Shown here: positions 1 through 9,085 of the stretch, one piece after another
How positions within the stretch are numbered: the first letter of the stretch is position 1
How the letters are laid out: every line of letters starts with the position of its first letter
From: Mycobacterium sp. PO1
Lineage (GTDB): Bacteria; Actinomycetota; Actinomycetes; Mycobacteriales; Mycobacteriaceae
NCBI RefSeq assembly: GCF_017312405.1
Contig: NZ_BLTG01000074.1
Location: forward strand, 1-64,000
Direction: 5' to 3'
Length of the DNA stretch: 64,000 nt
Notes under the pieces: generated by a model
Told to the model about the DNA's origin: nothing
What the model saw: the letters and a program-made list of their open reading frames with translations, nothing else
Database searches by the model: none
Translations under genes and position numbers: made by a program

Positions 1-1
1 G

Positions 2-82
2 GCACCGGCATTCGTGCATCCCCACACGCCCACGCCCACGGGCCAAAGCGCCACCGGCACAGCCGTTCCCGTTGCCGAGTGA
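2..82 (+). CDS. Possible 3' end of a gene truncated by the window start
   Basis: One frame is open from the window edge to a TGA at 80-82. It encodes about 26 residues rich in Pro, Thr, Ala and Gly, ending in AVPVAE. This could be the low-complexity tail of a secreted protein, but 26 open codons in high-GC DNA are weak evidence. The remaining bases to 191 show nothing recognisable. In M. tuberculosis an rRNA operon lies upstream of ogt, but no rRNA is visible here. Confidence 0.2.
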   Translation, partial: APAFVHPHTPTPTGQSATGTAVPVAE

Positions 83-191
83 CCCGTCGTCTGCATAGCT
101 CATGTGAACGGATGATGGGCGTGTGGTCGCCCCGTCCGAGTGCCGAACCTGAGAGCCGGCGTTGGTCGAACGACGCGGTACGGGCCGGTGT

Positions 192-698
192 TCAGTCGAA
201 CAACGTAGGCAGCGCCGAGGCGTGACGGCGCTCCAGGCCGAGCAACGTCTTCTTCCGCTCCATGCCTCCGCCGTACCCGGTGAGGCTGCCGTTGGCCCCG
301 ATGACCCGGTGGCAGGGCACGATGATGCCGATCGGGTTGTGCCCGTTGGCCAAGCCGACCGCACGGAACGCCCCGGGCGCCTCGATCTGCCGGGCGATCT
401 CTCCGTAGGAACGGGTTTCACCGTAGGGAATGGTCAACAGCGCCTCCCAGACCCGGCGTTGAAATGCCGTACCGACCAGGTCCAGGCCGAGGTCGAAGTC
501 CTGTCGTTCGCCGCGGAAGTACTCCTCGAGTTGTGCCACCGCGTCGCCGAAGGCCTCGTCGTCGCGCAGCCAGTTCGACCGGTCCGGTTCGTAGGTCTGA
601 TCGGTCATCCGCAAGTGACGCAGACGGCCGTCGCGTCCTGCCAGCGTCAGCGTCCCGACCGGGCTGTCCATGGTTCGATACCGCACGTCGTCGCTCAT
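192..698 (-). CDS. ogt: Methylated-DNA--protein-cysteine methyltransferase
   Basis: A 168-residue suicide repair enzyme that moves alkyl groups from O6-alkylguanine or O4-alkylthymine in DNA to its own cysteine. The hallmark active site GIIVPCHRVIG (Cys about 129) is present, preceded by the DNA-binding segment 'PYGETRSYGEIA' and followed by 'LTGYGGGMERK', all typical of the family. The ATG at 698 is chosen because it overlaps the upstream Ada-AlkA stop by 4 bases (ATGA), so the two are probably translationally coupled. An in-frame extension runs further upstream but only through the coding region of that neighbour. This corresponds to Rv1316c, and the length is normal. Confidence 0.95.
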   Translation of the reverse strand: MSDDVRYRTMDSPVGTLTLAGRDGRLRHLRMTDQTYEPDRSNWLRDDEAFGDAVAQLEEYFRGERQDFDLGLDLVGTAFQRRVWEALLTIPYGETRSYGEIARQIEAPGAFRAVGLANGHNPIGIIVPCHRVIGANGSLTGYGGGMERKKTLLGLERRHASALPTLFD

Positions 699-2185
699 CG
701 TTTCTCCTTCGGCGGCCACTGATTGACCGCATGATCGAGGGCTGTCCAAAGATGTTGTGTCGCATAGGATCGCCAGGGGCGCCAGGCCCTGGCGTGTTCG
801 CTCAGCGGTTTGGGCGCCGACGGTAGGCCAATGTGCCCAGCGGCGGCGGCCACGCCCAGATCGGTGGCCGGGAAAGCGTCCGGGTCGCCCAGTCCCCGCA
901 TGGCGATCATCTCTGAGGTCCACGGGCCGACGCCGGGCAGGGCCAACAGCTGCTGCCGCGCGGCCTGCCAGTCGCATCCCGAGTCGAGCACCACCTCTGC
1001 GGTGCTCAACGCGGCGGTCAACCCTGTCAGAGTGCGCTGCCGCGAGGCTGGGAACGCCAGGTGGCGAGTGTCGATGTCGGAAAGCTGGGCCACTGAGGGG
1101 AACAGGTGCGTCAGTCCGCCGCCCGGGTCGCTGATCGAGTCGCCATACGCGGTGACGAGTCTCGCGGCGTGGGTGCGTGCGGCGGCGGTGGACACTTGCT
1201 GGCCGAGCACCACCCGCACGGCGAGTTCGTGCTCGTCGACAGTGCGCGGGATGCGCTGCCCGGGCGCCTTGGTCACAAGAGGCGCCAGGTGATCGTCGGC
1301 GCCGAGGGCTTCGACGACCGCCTCCGGATCGGCGTCGAGGTCGAGCAGCCGCCGGCAGCGGGCGATGGCGGCCGACACGTCGCGAAACTCGTCGACGACC
1401 AGCCGGCACCGCACGTGATCCAGGTGAGGGGTGAGGCCAACGACAGCGCTTCCGTGCGGAAGCCGCATCGTCCGGCGATAGGTGCCGTCCCGGACCTCTT
1501 CGACCCCGGGCACCGCGGTGGCGGCCAGATGCCCGAACAACCCTTCGTAGGCGAACGGTGTCCGCACCGGCAGCCGCAGCGACATTGCTCCGGCGCCTGC
1601 GAGGGTGTCGCCACCGTCGCGGGCGCGGGCGCGCCGACGCAGCATGGTCGGGGACATGTCGCACACCGTGCGCACCGTGTCATTGAATTGGCGGATGCTG
1701 GAGAAGCCGGCCGCGAATGCCACATCGCTGATGGGCATCTCGGTCGTCTCGATGAGAACCCGTGCGATCTGCGTGCGTTGCGCTCGGGCCAGCGCGAGCG
1801 GAGTGGCTCCCAGCTCGGCCTGCGTGAGGCGCTCGAGCTGGCGTGCGGTGTATCCGAGCCGGGCGGCCAGTCCGGCGACACCTTCGCGGTCGACGACGCC
1901 GTCGGCGATCAACCGCATGGTCCGCGCGACGACATCGCCACGCACATTCCACTCCGGAGATCCGGGCGAGGCGTCGGGTCGGCACCTCTTGCACGCGCGG
2001 AAGCCGCCCCGCTGCGCAGCCGCCGCCGTGGGGTAGAAGCGCATGTTGCGGGCCAGCGGCGGCCGCACCGGACAGCTGGGGCGGCAGTAGATTCCGGTAG
2101 AGAGCACCGCGATGACGAACCACCCGTCGAACCGCGCGTCCTTGGCCTGCACGGCCCGGTAGCAGCGGTCGAAGTCGGTGTGCAT
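695..2185 (-). CDS. alkA: Ada-type methyl-sensing regulator fused to AlkA DNA-3-methyladenine glycosylase
   Basis: A 496-residue two-function protein of the adaptive response. The N-terminal Ada zinc domain carries ligands Cys34, Cys38, Cys65 and Cys68 (GIYCRPSCP, ACKRC), where Cys34 would accept methyl groups from phosphotriesters. An AraC-type helix-turn-helix follows at about 85-185. The C-terminal half is an AlkA glycosylase with the helix-hairpin-helix LPGVGPWT and the catalytic-Asp segment ATDLGV. It should both activate the regulon and excise 3-methyladenine and related lesions. It heads a two-gene operon with ogt (4-base overlap) and corresponds to Rv1317c. ATG start at 2185. Confidence 0.94.
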   Translation of the reverse strand: MHTDFDRCYRAVQAKDARFDGWFVIAVLSTGIYCRPSCPVRPPLARNMRFYPTAAAAQRGGFRACKRCRPDASPGSPEWNVRGDVVARTMRLIADGVVDREGVAGLAARLGYTARQLERLTQAELGATPLALARAQRTQIARVLIETTEMPISDVAFAAGFSSIRQFNDTVRTVCDMSPTMLRRRARARDGGDTLAGAGAMSLRLPVRTPFAYEGLFGHLAATAVPGVEEVRDGTYRRTMRLPHGSAVVGLTPHLDHVRCRLVVDEFRDVSAAIARCRRLLDLDADPEAVVEALGADDHLAPLVTKAPGQRIPRTVDEHELAVRVVLGQQVSTAAARTHAARLVTAYGDSISDPGGGLTHLFPSVAQLSDIDTRHLAFPASRQRTLTGLTAALSTAEVVLDSGCDWQAARQQLLALPGVGPWTSEMIAMRGLGDPDAFPATDLGVAAAAGHIGLPSAPKPLSEHARAWRPWRSYATQHLWTALDHAVNQWPPKEKR

Positions 2186-2282
2186 GTCACCGACAATGGC
2201 ACGACGGCGCCGCGAGCACTAGCGGAAAAACGACATGGAGCTGTCCTGCGATGTCAGGGCTCTGGGTAGCCTCGGCCCGGCG

Positions 2283-3074
2283 TCAGGACCGGTTCAGCGG
2301 CACCGAGATCACCCGGCTTCCGAGCGCCTTCACGCGGTCGGGTAGGACCCGGTTCAGCGTACCCATCGCCTTGCTCACCAGCGAGCCGGCCATCACCTTC
2401 TGATCGCCGCGCCGCATCGCCCGATAACCCTCGTCGGCGACCCGCGCCGGGTCGTCCTTGGGTGCTTTCCCCACCGGGGTGTTGTCCAGGCCGGCGCGGT
2501 GGAAGAAGTTCGTCCCGGTGGGACCGGGCATCAGCGCGGTCACCGTGACATCGCTGCCGTGCAGTTCGTCGTGGATCGCCTCGGCCAGGGACTGCACGTA
2601 GGACTTCGTGGCGTTGTACACGTTCTGATAGGAGCCCGGCATCATCGACGCGACCGACGACGTGAGCAGGACCTTTCCGCTGCCCCGCTCGACCATGTCG
2701 CGAAGCACCAGTTTGGTCAGGTGGGTGGTCGAGCGCACATTCAGGTCGATCACCGACAGATCGTGCTCGAGATCGCTGTCGACAAACTTTCCGCTGGTGC
2801 CGACGCCGGCGTTGATCGCCGCCGCATCGAGGGCGTGGCGCCCCTCGGTCGCCCGCTCATAGAGTTCCGTGACGCCCTCGGGGCTGCGCAGATCGACCTT
2901 CACCGGCCGCACGTGGGCACCGTTGTGCGAAAGCTTGCCTGCCGCCGTGGTGATCCCGTCGTCCTCGGCGGCGATGACCAGGTCGTAGCCGTCGTCGGCG
3001 AAGCGCTTGGCCAGCTCGAATCCGATGCCGCTGGACGCGCCGGTCACAAGCGCGAGTTTCTTGGTTTCAGCCAT
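2283..3074 (-). CDS. Short-chain dehydrogenase/reductase
   Basis: A 263-residue classical SDR with a Rossmann fold. The cofactor loop TGASSGIG is at about 14-21, NAG(V) at about 88-91, a catalytic Ser in LLTSSVASM, and the catalytic YNATK pair near 158-162. The C-terminal 'SLVSKAMGTLNRVLPD' resembles mycobacterial SDRs annotated as oxidoreductases of unknown substrate. It stands alone between alkA and the binding-protein gene, with about 70-100 bp gaps on each side. It is not part of the Rv1316c-Rv1343c backbone, so it is a lineage insertion. Substrate unknown. Confidence 0.85.
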   Translation of the reverse strand: MAETKKLALVTGASSGIGFELAKRFADDGYDLVIAAEDDGITTAAGKLSHNGAHVRPVKVDLRSPEGVTELYERATEGRHALDAAAINAGVGTSGKFVDSDLEHDLSVIDLNVRSTTHLTKLVLRDMVERGSGKVLLTSSVASMMPGSYQNVYNATKSYVQSLAEAIHDELHGSDVTVTALMPGPTGTNFFHRAGLDNTPVGKAPKDDPARVADEGYRAMRRGDQKVMAGSLVSKAMGTLNRVLPDRVKALGSRVISVPLNRS

Positions 3075-3143
3075 TCCGGGCGGCTACCCGCGACACCGCC
3101 GGCGAAACCGTGTCGGTTGGCCCACCGTGGCGGGGCAGCGGCG

Positions 3144-4157
3144 TCAGGTGCCGGTGGCGGTGCGAAACAATTTGGAGTAGACGCCGTTCTCCGGGTGGAA
3201 GAATCTCGGACCCACAACATCCCATCCGCCCAGATCCTCGACGGTCCACACCCGGTCCGGTTCGGGAAAGCGCGGGTCGGCCACACCGGCGACCTTGGTG
3301 GTGGGGCGGAAGCCGTTGTCGGCCCAGACCTGCTGTCCGCGAGCCGAATACATGTACGCCACGAGTGCTCGTGCGGTCGGCTTCTCGAGTCCGGCGTAGG
3401 TCAGCGCGACCGGGAAGTCCATGCGCAATGTCTGACGAGGCACCACGGTCTGCACGGGGTATCCGTCCCGCTGGAGTGTCCTCGCGGCGGCTTCGGACAG
3501 GAGCAGGACATCGCCGCGCCCTTCGAGGAAGTTCTCGCGGGCCTCCCACACCGAGGTCGGTCCCAGGGCGATGTGCTCCAGGATCAGCCGCCGCACGTAG
3601 TTTCGCCCCGCTTCGGGGTCGGCGCCACCGTTGCTCCCGGCTGCATACGCTGCCAGCAGAGCCAGCCGTCCGGACCCCTCGGTGGCCGGGTTGGGCGTCA
3701 CGACCTCCAATCCGGGCTGCATCAGGTCCGCCCAGTCGTGGATGTTGCGGGGGTTGCCGGCGCGCACCACCATCGTCACGATCGACACGACCGGTACGCC
3801 TCCGGTTCGGCCGTTGTTCCAATCGGCGGGCACGAACTCGTCCCGGACGAGTTCCGTCATGTTCCAGGCGTCGGAGATATGGAGGACGTCGACGTCTTCG
3901 CCATGCTGCAGGACGTCCTCGATGGTGCCGAAGGCGCCGTAGACACCCTGCGCTCCGGGCCAGCCTGGCTGGCCGGCGAAGTCGTCCAACGTGGTGTTCC
4001 AGGCCGGCATGGTCGTCCGGAACGCGCCGATCCGCACCGCATCCGGACCCAGGGCATCCTCGGACGGAGAGGCGACGTCTTGAGCGCAACCGCCGGTCAG
4101 CGCGGCGATGGCGGCAATCGCGGCGAGGCGAGCCCACCAGCGAGCGGCAACGCGCAT
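3144..4157 (-). CDS. Orphan periplasmic solute-binding lipoprotein, sulfate/thiosulfate-binding-like
   Basis: A 337-residue exported protein. A signal peptide (MRVAARWWARLAAIAAIAAL) ends in a lipobox LTGGC with the lipidated Cys at 24. The mature part is a type-2 periplasmic binding fold. The segment VVTPNPATEGSGRLALLAAYA resembles the PNPKTSGG substrate loop of sulfate-binding proteins (SubI/Sbp) but is diverged. A strong ribosome site (AGGAGG) sits just upstream of the ATG. No ABC permease or ATPase gene is adjacent, so it must share a transporter encoded elsewhere or act as a receptor. The ligand is inferred only. Confidence 0.72.
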   Translation of the reverse strand: MRVAARWWARLAAIAAIAALTGGCAQDVASPSEDALGPDAVRIGAFRTTMPAWNTTLDDFAGQPGWPGAQGVYGAFGTIEDVLQHGEDVDVLHISDAWNMTELVRDEFVPADWNNGRTGGVPVVSIVTMVVRAGNPRNIHDWADLMQPGLEVVTPNPATEGSGRLALLAAYAAGSNGGADPEAGRNYVRRLILEHIALGPTSVWEARENFLEGRGDVLLLSEAAARTLQRDGYPVQTVVPRQTLRMDFPVALTYAGLEKPTARALVAYMYSARGQQVWADNGFRPTTKVAGVADPRFPEPDRVWTVEDLGGWDVVGPRFFHPENGVYSKLFRTATGT

Positions 4158-4280
4158 GGGGAACCTCCTGGTCTGAAACTCCCTGGAACGACGCCGAGTC
4201 TAATACGCCCGGGGGCATGATTTCCGGCACGGACGAGTCAAGAGTTCCTCAATTTTCTGTGTCGAAAGCCCTGGACAGGA

Positions 4281-4380
4281 CTGCTCGGCTCCGCCTCGGG
4301 TGCTGTCTGCTCGGCTCCGCCTGGGTGATGTCTGCTCGGCTCCGCCTCGGGTGATGTCTGCTCGGCTCCGCCTCGGGTGT
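4281..4380. repeat. 26-bp tandem direct repeat, about four copies
   Basis: The unit begins CTGCTCGGCTCCGCCTCGGG and is 26 bp long. Copies start at 4281, 4307 (one base shorter), 4332 and 4358 (partial). It lies immediately upstream of glsA, between divergently transcribed genes. The repeat keeps a frame open upstream of glsA (residues like SARLRLG), which could mislead start prediction. It looks like a minisatellite or VNTR locus. Confidence 0.9.
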
Positions 4381-4407
4381 CCAACGCGGCGACCTACACT
4401 GCAAGCT

Positions 4408-5700
4408 GTGGCGGGACTGGTGCAGCGCTACCTCGACCGCATCTGGCGCGAGCACGCGGGCTGTGACGACGGACAGCTGGCCGACTACATCCCCGAACTG
4501 GCCGATGTCGATCCGGACGGATTCGGCCTGGCGCTGTCGTCGTCGGACGGGTTCATCTACGAAACCGGCGATGCAGCGGTGCAGTTCACCATCCAGTCGA
4601 TCTCCAAGCCGTTCACCTATGCACTCGCGCTCGAGATGGTCGGCCCCGAGGTCGTCGACGCCTCGATCGGCGTCGAGCCGTCCGGGGAGCCATTCAACGA
4701 GATCAGCGTCGACCCTGAGTCCAAGACGCCGAAGAACCCGATGATCAACGCCGGCGCGATCGCCGCCGTCTCGCTGATCCCGGCATCCTCACCCGAAGAG
4801 CGCTTCGCGCTGCTGCGCGACTGGTATTCGGCATTCGCCGGCCGGCAGCTCGAGCTGGACGAGCAGGTCTACGCGTCGGAAAAGGCCACCGGCAGCCGCA
4901 ACCGGGCCATCGGCTACATGCTGCAGAGCTTCGGAGTGCTCGACGACGACCCCGACGCGGTGCTCGACGTGTACTACCGCCAGTGCTCGCTGCGCGTCAC
5001 CGCCACCGATCTGGCCAAGATGGGCGCCACCCTGGCGCGCGGCGGGGTCAATCCGCAGACCGGCCGCCGGGTCAGCGATGCGGCGGTGGTCAAACGCACC
5101 CTGGCCGTCATGGTCACCTGCGGGATGTATGACGGGGCCGGTGACTGGGTCAGTGCCGTCGGTATGCCGGCCAAGAGCGGCGTCGGCGGGGGAATCGTCG
5201 CAGTATTGCCCGGACAACTCGGTATCGGCGTGTACTCGCCGCGCCTGGATGCCAAAGGCAACAGCGTGCGCGGCGTGCGGGTGTGTCGCAGCCTGTCCGA
5301 ACAGCTCGGGCTGCATTTCCTGACGGTGGCGAGGGACTCGCGGGCCACGCTGCGCGCGGTGTACGACCCAGAGCCCGGTATCCGGGTCTACGAGGCACAC
5401 GGCGATCTGCTGTTCAGCGGCGCAGAACAGGTCATACGAGTCGCCGACCGCGAACGCGACGCGTTTGAGGTCGTCATCCTCGACGTCTCCCGGATCGACG
5501 ACATCGACGACGCCGCCCGCGCTCTGCTCTCCGGGATGGCCGAAGAGCTGCGCTCAGACGGCAAGGCCGGGTTCGTCGTCGACCCCGACCGATCGGTGAT
5601 CCGCGCCGACTCCGAACTCGACGCCAGTCGCTTCGTGTCCGTGGCCGACGCTGTCGACGCCGCGCGTCTGTGGTTGGACACTGCACGACGCGGCAGATGA
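4408..5700 (+). CDS. glsA: Glutaminase with C-terminal STAS domain
   Basis: A 430-residue protein that hydrolyses glutamine to glutamate and ammonia. The N-terminal serine-dependent beta-lactamase-like glutaminase domain (about 1-305) has the nucleophile motif SISKPF, then KNPMINAGAI, ATGSRNRA and the late PAKSGVGGGI. Residues about 325-425 form a STAS domain (VVILDVSRIDDIDDAARALL), an architecture common in actinobacterial glutaminases and probably regulatory. I choose the GTG at 4408 because upstream codons fall in the tandem repeat and add non-conserved sequence. An ATG further upstream (4300) would add 36 repeat-derived residues. Confidence 0.92.
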   Translation: MAGLVQRYLDRIWREHAGCDDGQLADYIPELADVDPDGFGLALSSSDGFIYETGDAAVQFTIQSISKPFTYALALEMVGPEVVDASIGVEPSGEPFNEISVDPESKTPKNPMINAGAIAAVSLIPASSPEERFALLRDWYSAFAGRQLELDEQVYASEKATGSRNRAIGYMLQSFGVLDDDPDAVLDVYYRQCSLRVTATDLAKMGATLARGGVNPQTGRRVSDAAVVKRTLAVMVTCGMYDGAGDWVSAVGMPAKSGVGGGIVAVLPGQLGIGVYSPRLDAKGNSVRGVRVCRSLSEQLGLHFLTVARDSRATLRAVYDPEPGIRVYEAHGDLLFSGAEQVIRVADRERDAFEVVILDVSRIDDIDDAARALLSGMAEELRSDGKAGFVVDPDRSVIRADSELDASRFVSVADAVDAARLWLDTARRGR

Positions 5701-5702
5701 AT

Positions 5703-6632
5703 TCAGGTTCCTCGACGCACCGGTTGCAACCGGCGGGCGATCTGATCGACCATCGATTCGAGTTCGGCCAGCCGTGCCGCTACCCGTTCCGGCGCCCACG
5801 CCAGCGCGATTTCGGCAGGCGCCCAGGTGCTTTCATCCACCGGGATCAGTCTGAACTCCGGCGGAGAGAAGATCTTGCCGATGAACGAATCCGGCGCGTA
5901 GCTGACCACCGCCACCAGATGCCGGTTGAACACCTGGCTCGCCATCTCGACCTCGCCGCCACGCTGGTTGGTGGTGCGCACGATGCGGTGCACCCCCCTG
6001 CGGTTGAGCCCGCGGGTCAACCCCGCCAGCACCACCGGGTTGGGCCGGGCGAAGTCGATCGCCACCTCACGTTCGCGCAGCTCCTCGATCGAGACCGCCT
6101 CTCGTTGCGCCAGCGGGTCGTCGAAGCGCACCGCGATGGCGCCCTGATATCGGGCGACCACCCGGTGGCGCAGCCGCGGGTCGGGGGCGGGGAGATGGAT
6201 CAGACCCAACTCGGCGTGCCCGGCGATGAGCTTCGCGGTGACCTCGGCCGCCGATCCGGGCACCGTGAACTCCACCGGCGCCAAGTCGGTGACGGCCGCC
6301 TCGAGCTCGGCGAGCAGATCCGACGGTGCGTAGGCAGTGGCGCTGACCCGGACCGGCGCCGGCCCCGGGCGGCCCTGCGCCGCGACCGCCTTGAACTCCT
6401 CGACCTGCGCCAGCACGTCGCGCGCCGGTCCCAGCAGTCGTTGGCCCAGCGGGGTGAGACGGACCTCGTGGTAGCCGCGTTCGAACAGCGGGCCGCCGAG
6501 CTCCTTTTCGAGGAGTTTGATCTGCTTGCTCAGCGGGGGCGGCGTGATCATCAACTTCTCGGCAGCCCGCTTGAAGTGGAGTTCCTCGGCGACAGCGACG
6601 AAATATCTGAGCCTGGTGAAGTCGATGTCCAT
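5703..6632 (-). CDS. LysR-family transcriptional regulator
   Basis: A 309-residue LysR-type regulator. The N-terminal winged helix-turn-helix starts MDIDFTRLRYFVAVAEEL, followed by 'AAEKLMITPPPLSKQIKLLE' recognition elements. A periplasmic-binding-like effector domain spans about 90-300. The ATG at 6632 matches the usual LysR N-terminus, and an upstream in-frame ATG adds 12 atypical residues. It lies 63 bp downstream of the CoA-transferase gene on the same strand, so it may control, or be co-transcribed with, the two acyl-CoA dehydrogenases and CoA-transferase. It ends 2 bp from glsA, tail to tail. Confidence 0.88.
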   Translation of the reverse strand: MDIDFTRLRYFVAVAEELHFKRAAEKLMITPPPLSKQIKLLEKELGGPLFERGYHEVRLTPLGQRLLGPARDVLAQVEEFKAVAAQGRPGPAPVRVSATAYAPSDLLAELEAAVTDLAPVEFTVPGSAAEVTAKLIAGHAELGLIHLPAPDPRLRHRVVARYQGAIAVRFDDPLAQREAVSIEELREREVAIDFARPNPVVLAGLTRGLNRRGVHRIVRTTNQRGGEVEMASQVFNRHLVAVVSYAPDSFIGKIFSPPEFRLIPVDESTWAPAEIALAWAPERVAARLAELESMVDQIARRLQPVRRGT

Positions 6633-6695
6633 TCCTGCCGCATCTCGAACGCCGGTGGCCGGGGCCACCGGCGCCTGTACGGAAATGCTACGAGA

Positions 6696-9080
6696 TCACC
6701 GCTGCCCAGCGGTCGGCGTCACGTCGGGGCGGGCGGGTTGCGCCGTCTCCAGCACGCCCCGGGCGTGTAGCTCGGCGATGCGCCTGTCGTCGAGACCGAG
6801 GAGCTCGGCGGCGATCTCGGCGGTGTGCTCACCGAGCAGCGGGGCCTGTCCCAGCGGCGGATCGGCCACGTGGTCGGAGTGGATCTGCACGTTCTCCAGC
6901 GTGAACGGTGCTTCGGCGTGCGGGTGCAGTTCCTCGCGGAACGCGCGTCGCTGGACGTAGTGATCCCACTCGGGCACTTCCGGTGGGCGCAGAACGGCCC
7001 CTGCCGGCACGCCGGCGGCCTGCAGCCGGTCCATGGCCGCCATCCGGCAGCGCTGCGCGGTCCAGGCGCGCAGCGCCTCCTCGATCGAGTCGTCGTCCCC
7101 GGTGAACCCGATCACCTCGCGCAGCGCGCACAGATCCGAGTCGTCGCGCACGGTGACGGCGATCCACTGGTCGTCGCCCTGCGCGGGAAACAGACCCCAC
7201 GGGCCACGGCGGCCCGGCTCGGTGCGGGTGTGGCCGGCACGGTGCAACGCGTCGGCGGCGATGTCGGCAGCCAGATGGCTGAGCATGACCTCGGCCTGCG
7301 AGATGCTCGCGGCGCCACCGGTGCCGGTGCGTTCCCGACGCAGCAGCAGCGCGATCGCGGACAGTGCCCCGATGCGCGCCGAGACGTGGTCGGGGTAGAC
7401 CGTCACGGTGTCACAGAACGTCTCCGGCTCACCGGGATACACCCAGAGGTTGGTGAATCCCGCCGCGGCACGCACCAACGGTCCGTAGCCCAGGCGCTTG
7501 GCCCACGGACCTGTGGGGCCGAACGCCGAGCTGTCGACCACCACCAGCCCCGGGTTGATCGCGTGCAGTGTCGCGTGGTCCATGCCGAGCGCTTCGGCAA
7601 CCCCGGGCTTGAAGTTGGTCAGGACCACGTCGCAGGTGCGTGCGAGCCGGTGGGCCAGCTCCCGGCCCTCGGGATCGGACAGGTCGATGCCGATCGACCG
7701 TTTGTTGCGGTGGCCTGCGGCGTACGGCTGGGTCATCGAGTTCAGCCGGCCGACGCGCAGACCGTCGGGGTGCGAGGAGTGCTCGATCTTGACCACGTCG
7801 GCACCCAGGTCCCCGAACAACCGGCCGGTGTCGGCGCCGACCACGATGACCCCCAGGTCGAGGACGCGGACCCCCTCCAGCGGGCGTCCCTCGCCGCGCC
7901 GTGGCCGACCCGCCAGTATCGGCGCTGCGGTGAGGCGTTCAGTCACACCGTGGCGCGACGGCCCGACGTTCACGGCACTCGCGCGGTGCCCGTCGATCTC
8001 GCCGACCCCCGCCGGAACGGGTGCCCTCACACCGGGCGCGAGCTCGGCGTGGACGAAGAAGCCGCGGGCGCGGAAATGCTCGGCGTTGAGCGCTTCGGAC
8101 AGCGTCAGCACCGCAGCGGTGGGGACGCCGTGGGCCTGCCCGCGCGCTTCCAGCTCGGCGCGGGTCTTGTCGGCGCAGAACCGCTCGATGGCCTCGAGCA
8201 GCTGCGGCGAGTGGAATCGCTTGCCCAACTTGTCGAACGAGGGATCGGCGAACTCCTCGGGGCTGCCCATCAGCGAGAACATGCCGCGCCACTGCCGTTT
8301 CGACAGGATGCAGATGCGGACGTGGCCGTCCTGGCAGGCGACGATGGGGTAGCGCTGTCGTTCGGCGTTCCAGTCACGGAGCTGGCTGGTGATCGCCACG
8401 CCCGCCGACGCACTTCCCGCGGTGCCGAACGGCGGGTCGAGGGCCTGCATCGCGCCGTCGAGCACCGAGAAGTCGATGAGATCCCCCTCCCCGCTGCGCA
8501 GCCGGTCTGCGAACACGCTGAGCGTCGTGACCGCGGCTTGCGCGGCGGCCACCTGGTAGGGCAGGTCGGCGGGCGGAATCAAGGGCTCTCGGCCGGGGAT
8601 GCCCGAGCGGGACAGCTCGCTGGTCAGGGCGTGCAGCACGGGTCCGGTGGCCTGCCAGGCTCGCTGGTCGGTGTCCCGGCCGAAATCGCTGATCGACAGG
8701 ATCACCAGACCGGGATACCGGGACCGGATGTCGCGAACCGACAGCATCGCCTCGGCCGGGGACCCGGGCCGGGTGTTCTCGATGAAGATGTCGGCGCCGG
8801 CCAGCAGATCGGTGAACTGCACCGCGCCGGTCGAGGTCGAGGGGTCGATCTCGACGCCGGCCATGCCGTGCCGGTTGATCGCCGTGGCCACGGGCACCGA
8901 ATCGACGTGCGGCCCGACCGGTTCGTCGGCGGTGACACCGCGCAACCGCACGACAGTGACCTCGGCGCCCAGATCGGCGAGCAGACGACCGACGGCCGTC
9001 ATCGGACCCGAACAGGCATCGAGGATCCGGACACCCGCCAGGGGCGGGTCGTAGGCGCCGCGTGCGGCGGCCGCTTGCAT
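6696..9080 (-). CDS. Double-length CaiB/BaiF (class III) CoA-transferase
   Basis: A 794-residue protein with two tandem CaiB/BaiF modules, N-terminal about 15-385 (LAGVRILDACSG) and C-terminal about 400-790 (LEGVRVLDLGVIVVGADTG). Family members normally act as interlocked dimers of roughly 400-residue chains moving CoA between acids, so this fusion would be an intramolecular dimer. By eye, the position of the catalytic Asp in the 'D-x(3)-QA' segment is Gly in both halves (GPVLHAL, YGPLVRAA), so activity may differ. I choose the ATG at 9080 because GGAG lies 9 nt upstream. A TTG at 9089 would overlap the upstream stop. It is co-transcribed with two acyl-CoA dehydrogenases. Confidence 0.85.
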   Translation of the reverse strand: MQAAAARGAYDPPLAGVRILDACSGPMTAVGRLLADLGAEVTVVRLRGVTADEPVGPHVDSVPVATAINRHGMAGVEIDPSTSTGAVQFTDLLAGADIFIENTRPGSPAEAMLSVRDIRSRYPGLVILSISDFGRDTDQRAWQATGPVLHALTSELSRSGIPGREPLIPPADLPYQVAAAQAAVTTLSVFADRLRSGEGDLIDFSVLDGAMQALDPPFGTAGSASAGVAITSQLRDWNAERQRYPIVACQDGHVRICILSKRQWRGMFSLMGSPEEFADPSFDKLGKRFHSPQLLEAIERFCADKTRAELEARGQAHGVPTAAVLTLSEALNAEHFRARGFFVHAELAPGVRAPVPAGVGEIDGHRASAVNVGPSRHGVTERLTAAPILAGRPRRGEGRPLEGVRVLDLGVIVVGADTGRLFGDLGADVVKIEHSSHPDGLRVGRLNSMTQPYAAGHRNKRSIGIDLSDPEGRELAHRLARTCDVVLTNFKPGVAEALGMDHATLHAINPGLVVVDSSAFGPTGPWAKRLGYGPLVRAAAGFTNLWVYPGEPETFCDTVTVYPDHVSARIGALSAIALLLRRERTGTGGAASISQAEVMLSHLAADIAADALHRAGHTRTEPGRRGPWGLFPAQGDDQWIAVTVRDDSDLCALREVIGFTGDDDSIEEALRAWTAQRCRMAAMDRLQAAGVPAGAVLRPPEVPEWDHYVQRRAFREELHPHAEAPFTLENVQIHSDHVADPPLGQAPLLGEHTAEIAAELLGLDDRRIAELHARGVLETAQPARPDVTPTAGQR

Positions 9081-9085
9081 CACAC

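Noticed and set aside
1..191. 3' end of an rRNA operon, suggested by M. tuberculosis synteny
   Set aside because: No 5S or 23S sequence motif is visible in these bases.
4281..4380. CRISPR-like array
   Set aside because: Units are directly abutting with no spacers, so this is a tandem repeat. The same holds for the other repeat loci.
6615..6695. Promoter or attenuator between the CoA-transferase and the LysR gene
   Set aside because: The 63-bp gap shows no clear -10/-35 pair or hairpin that I could defend.
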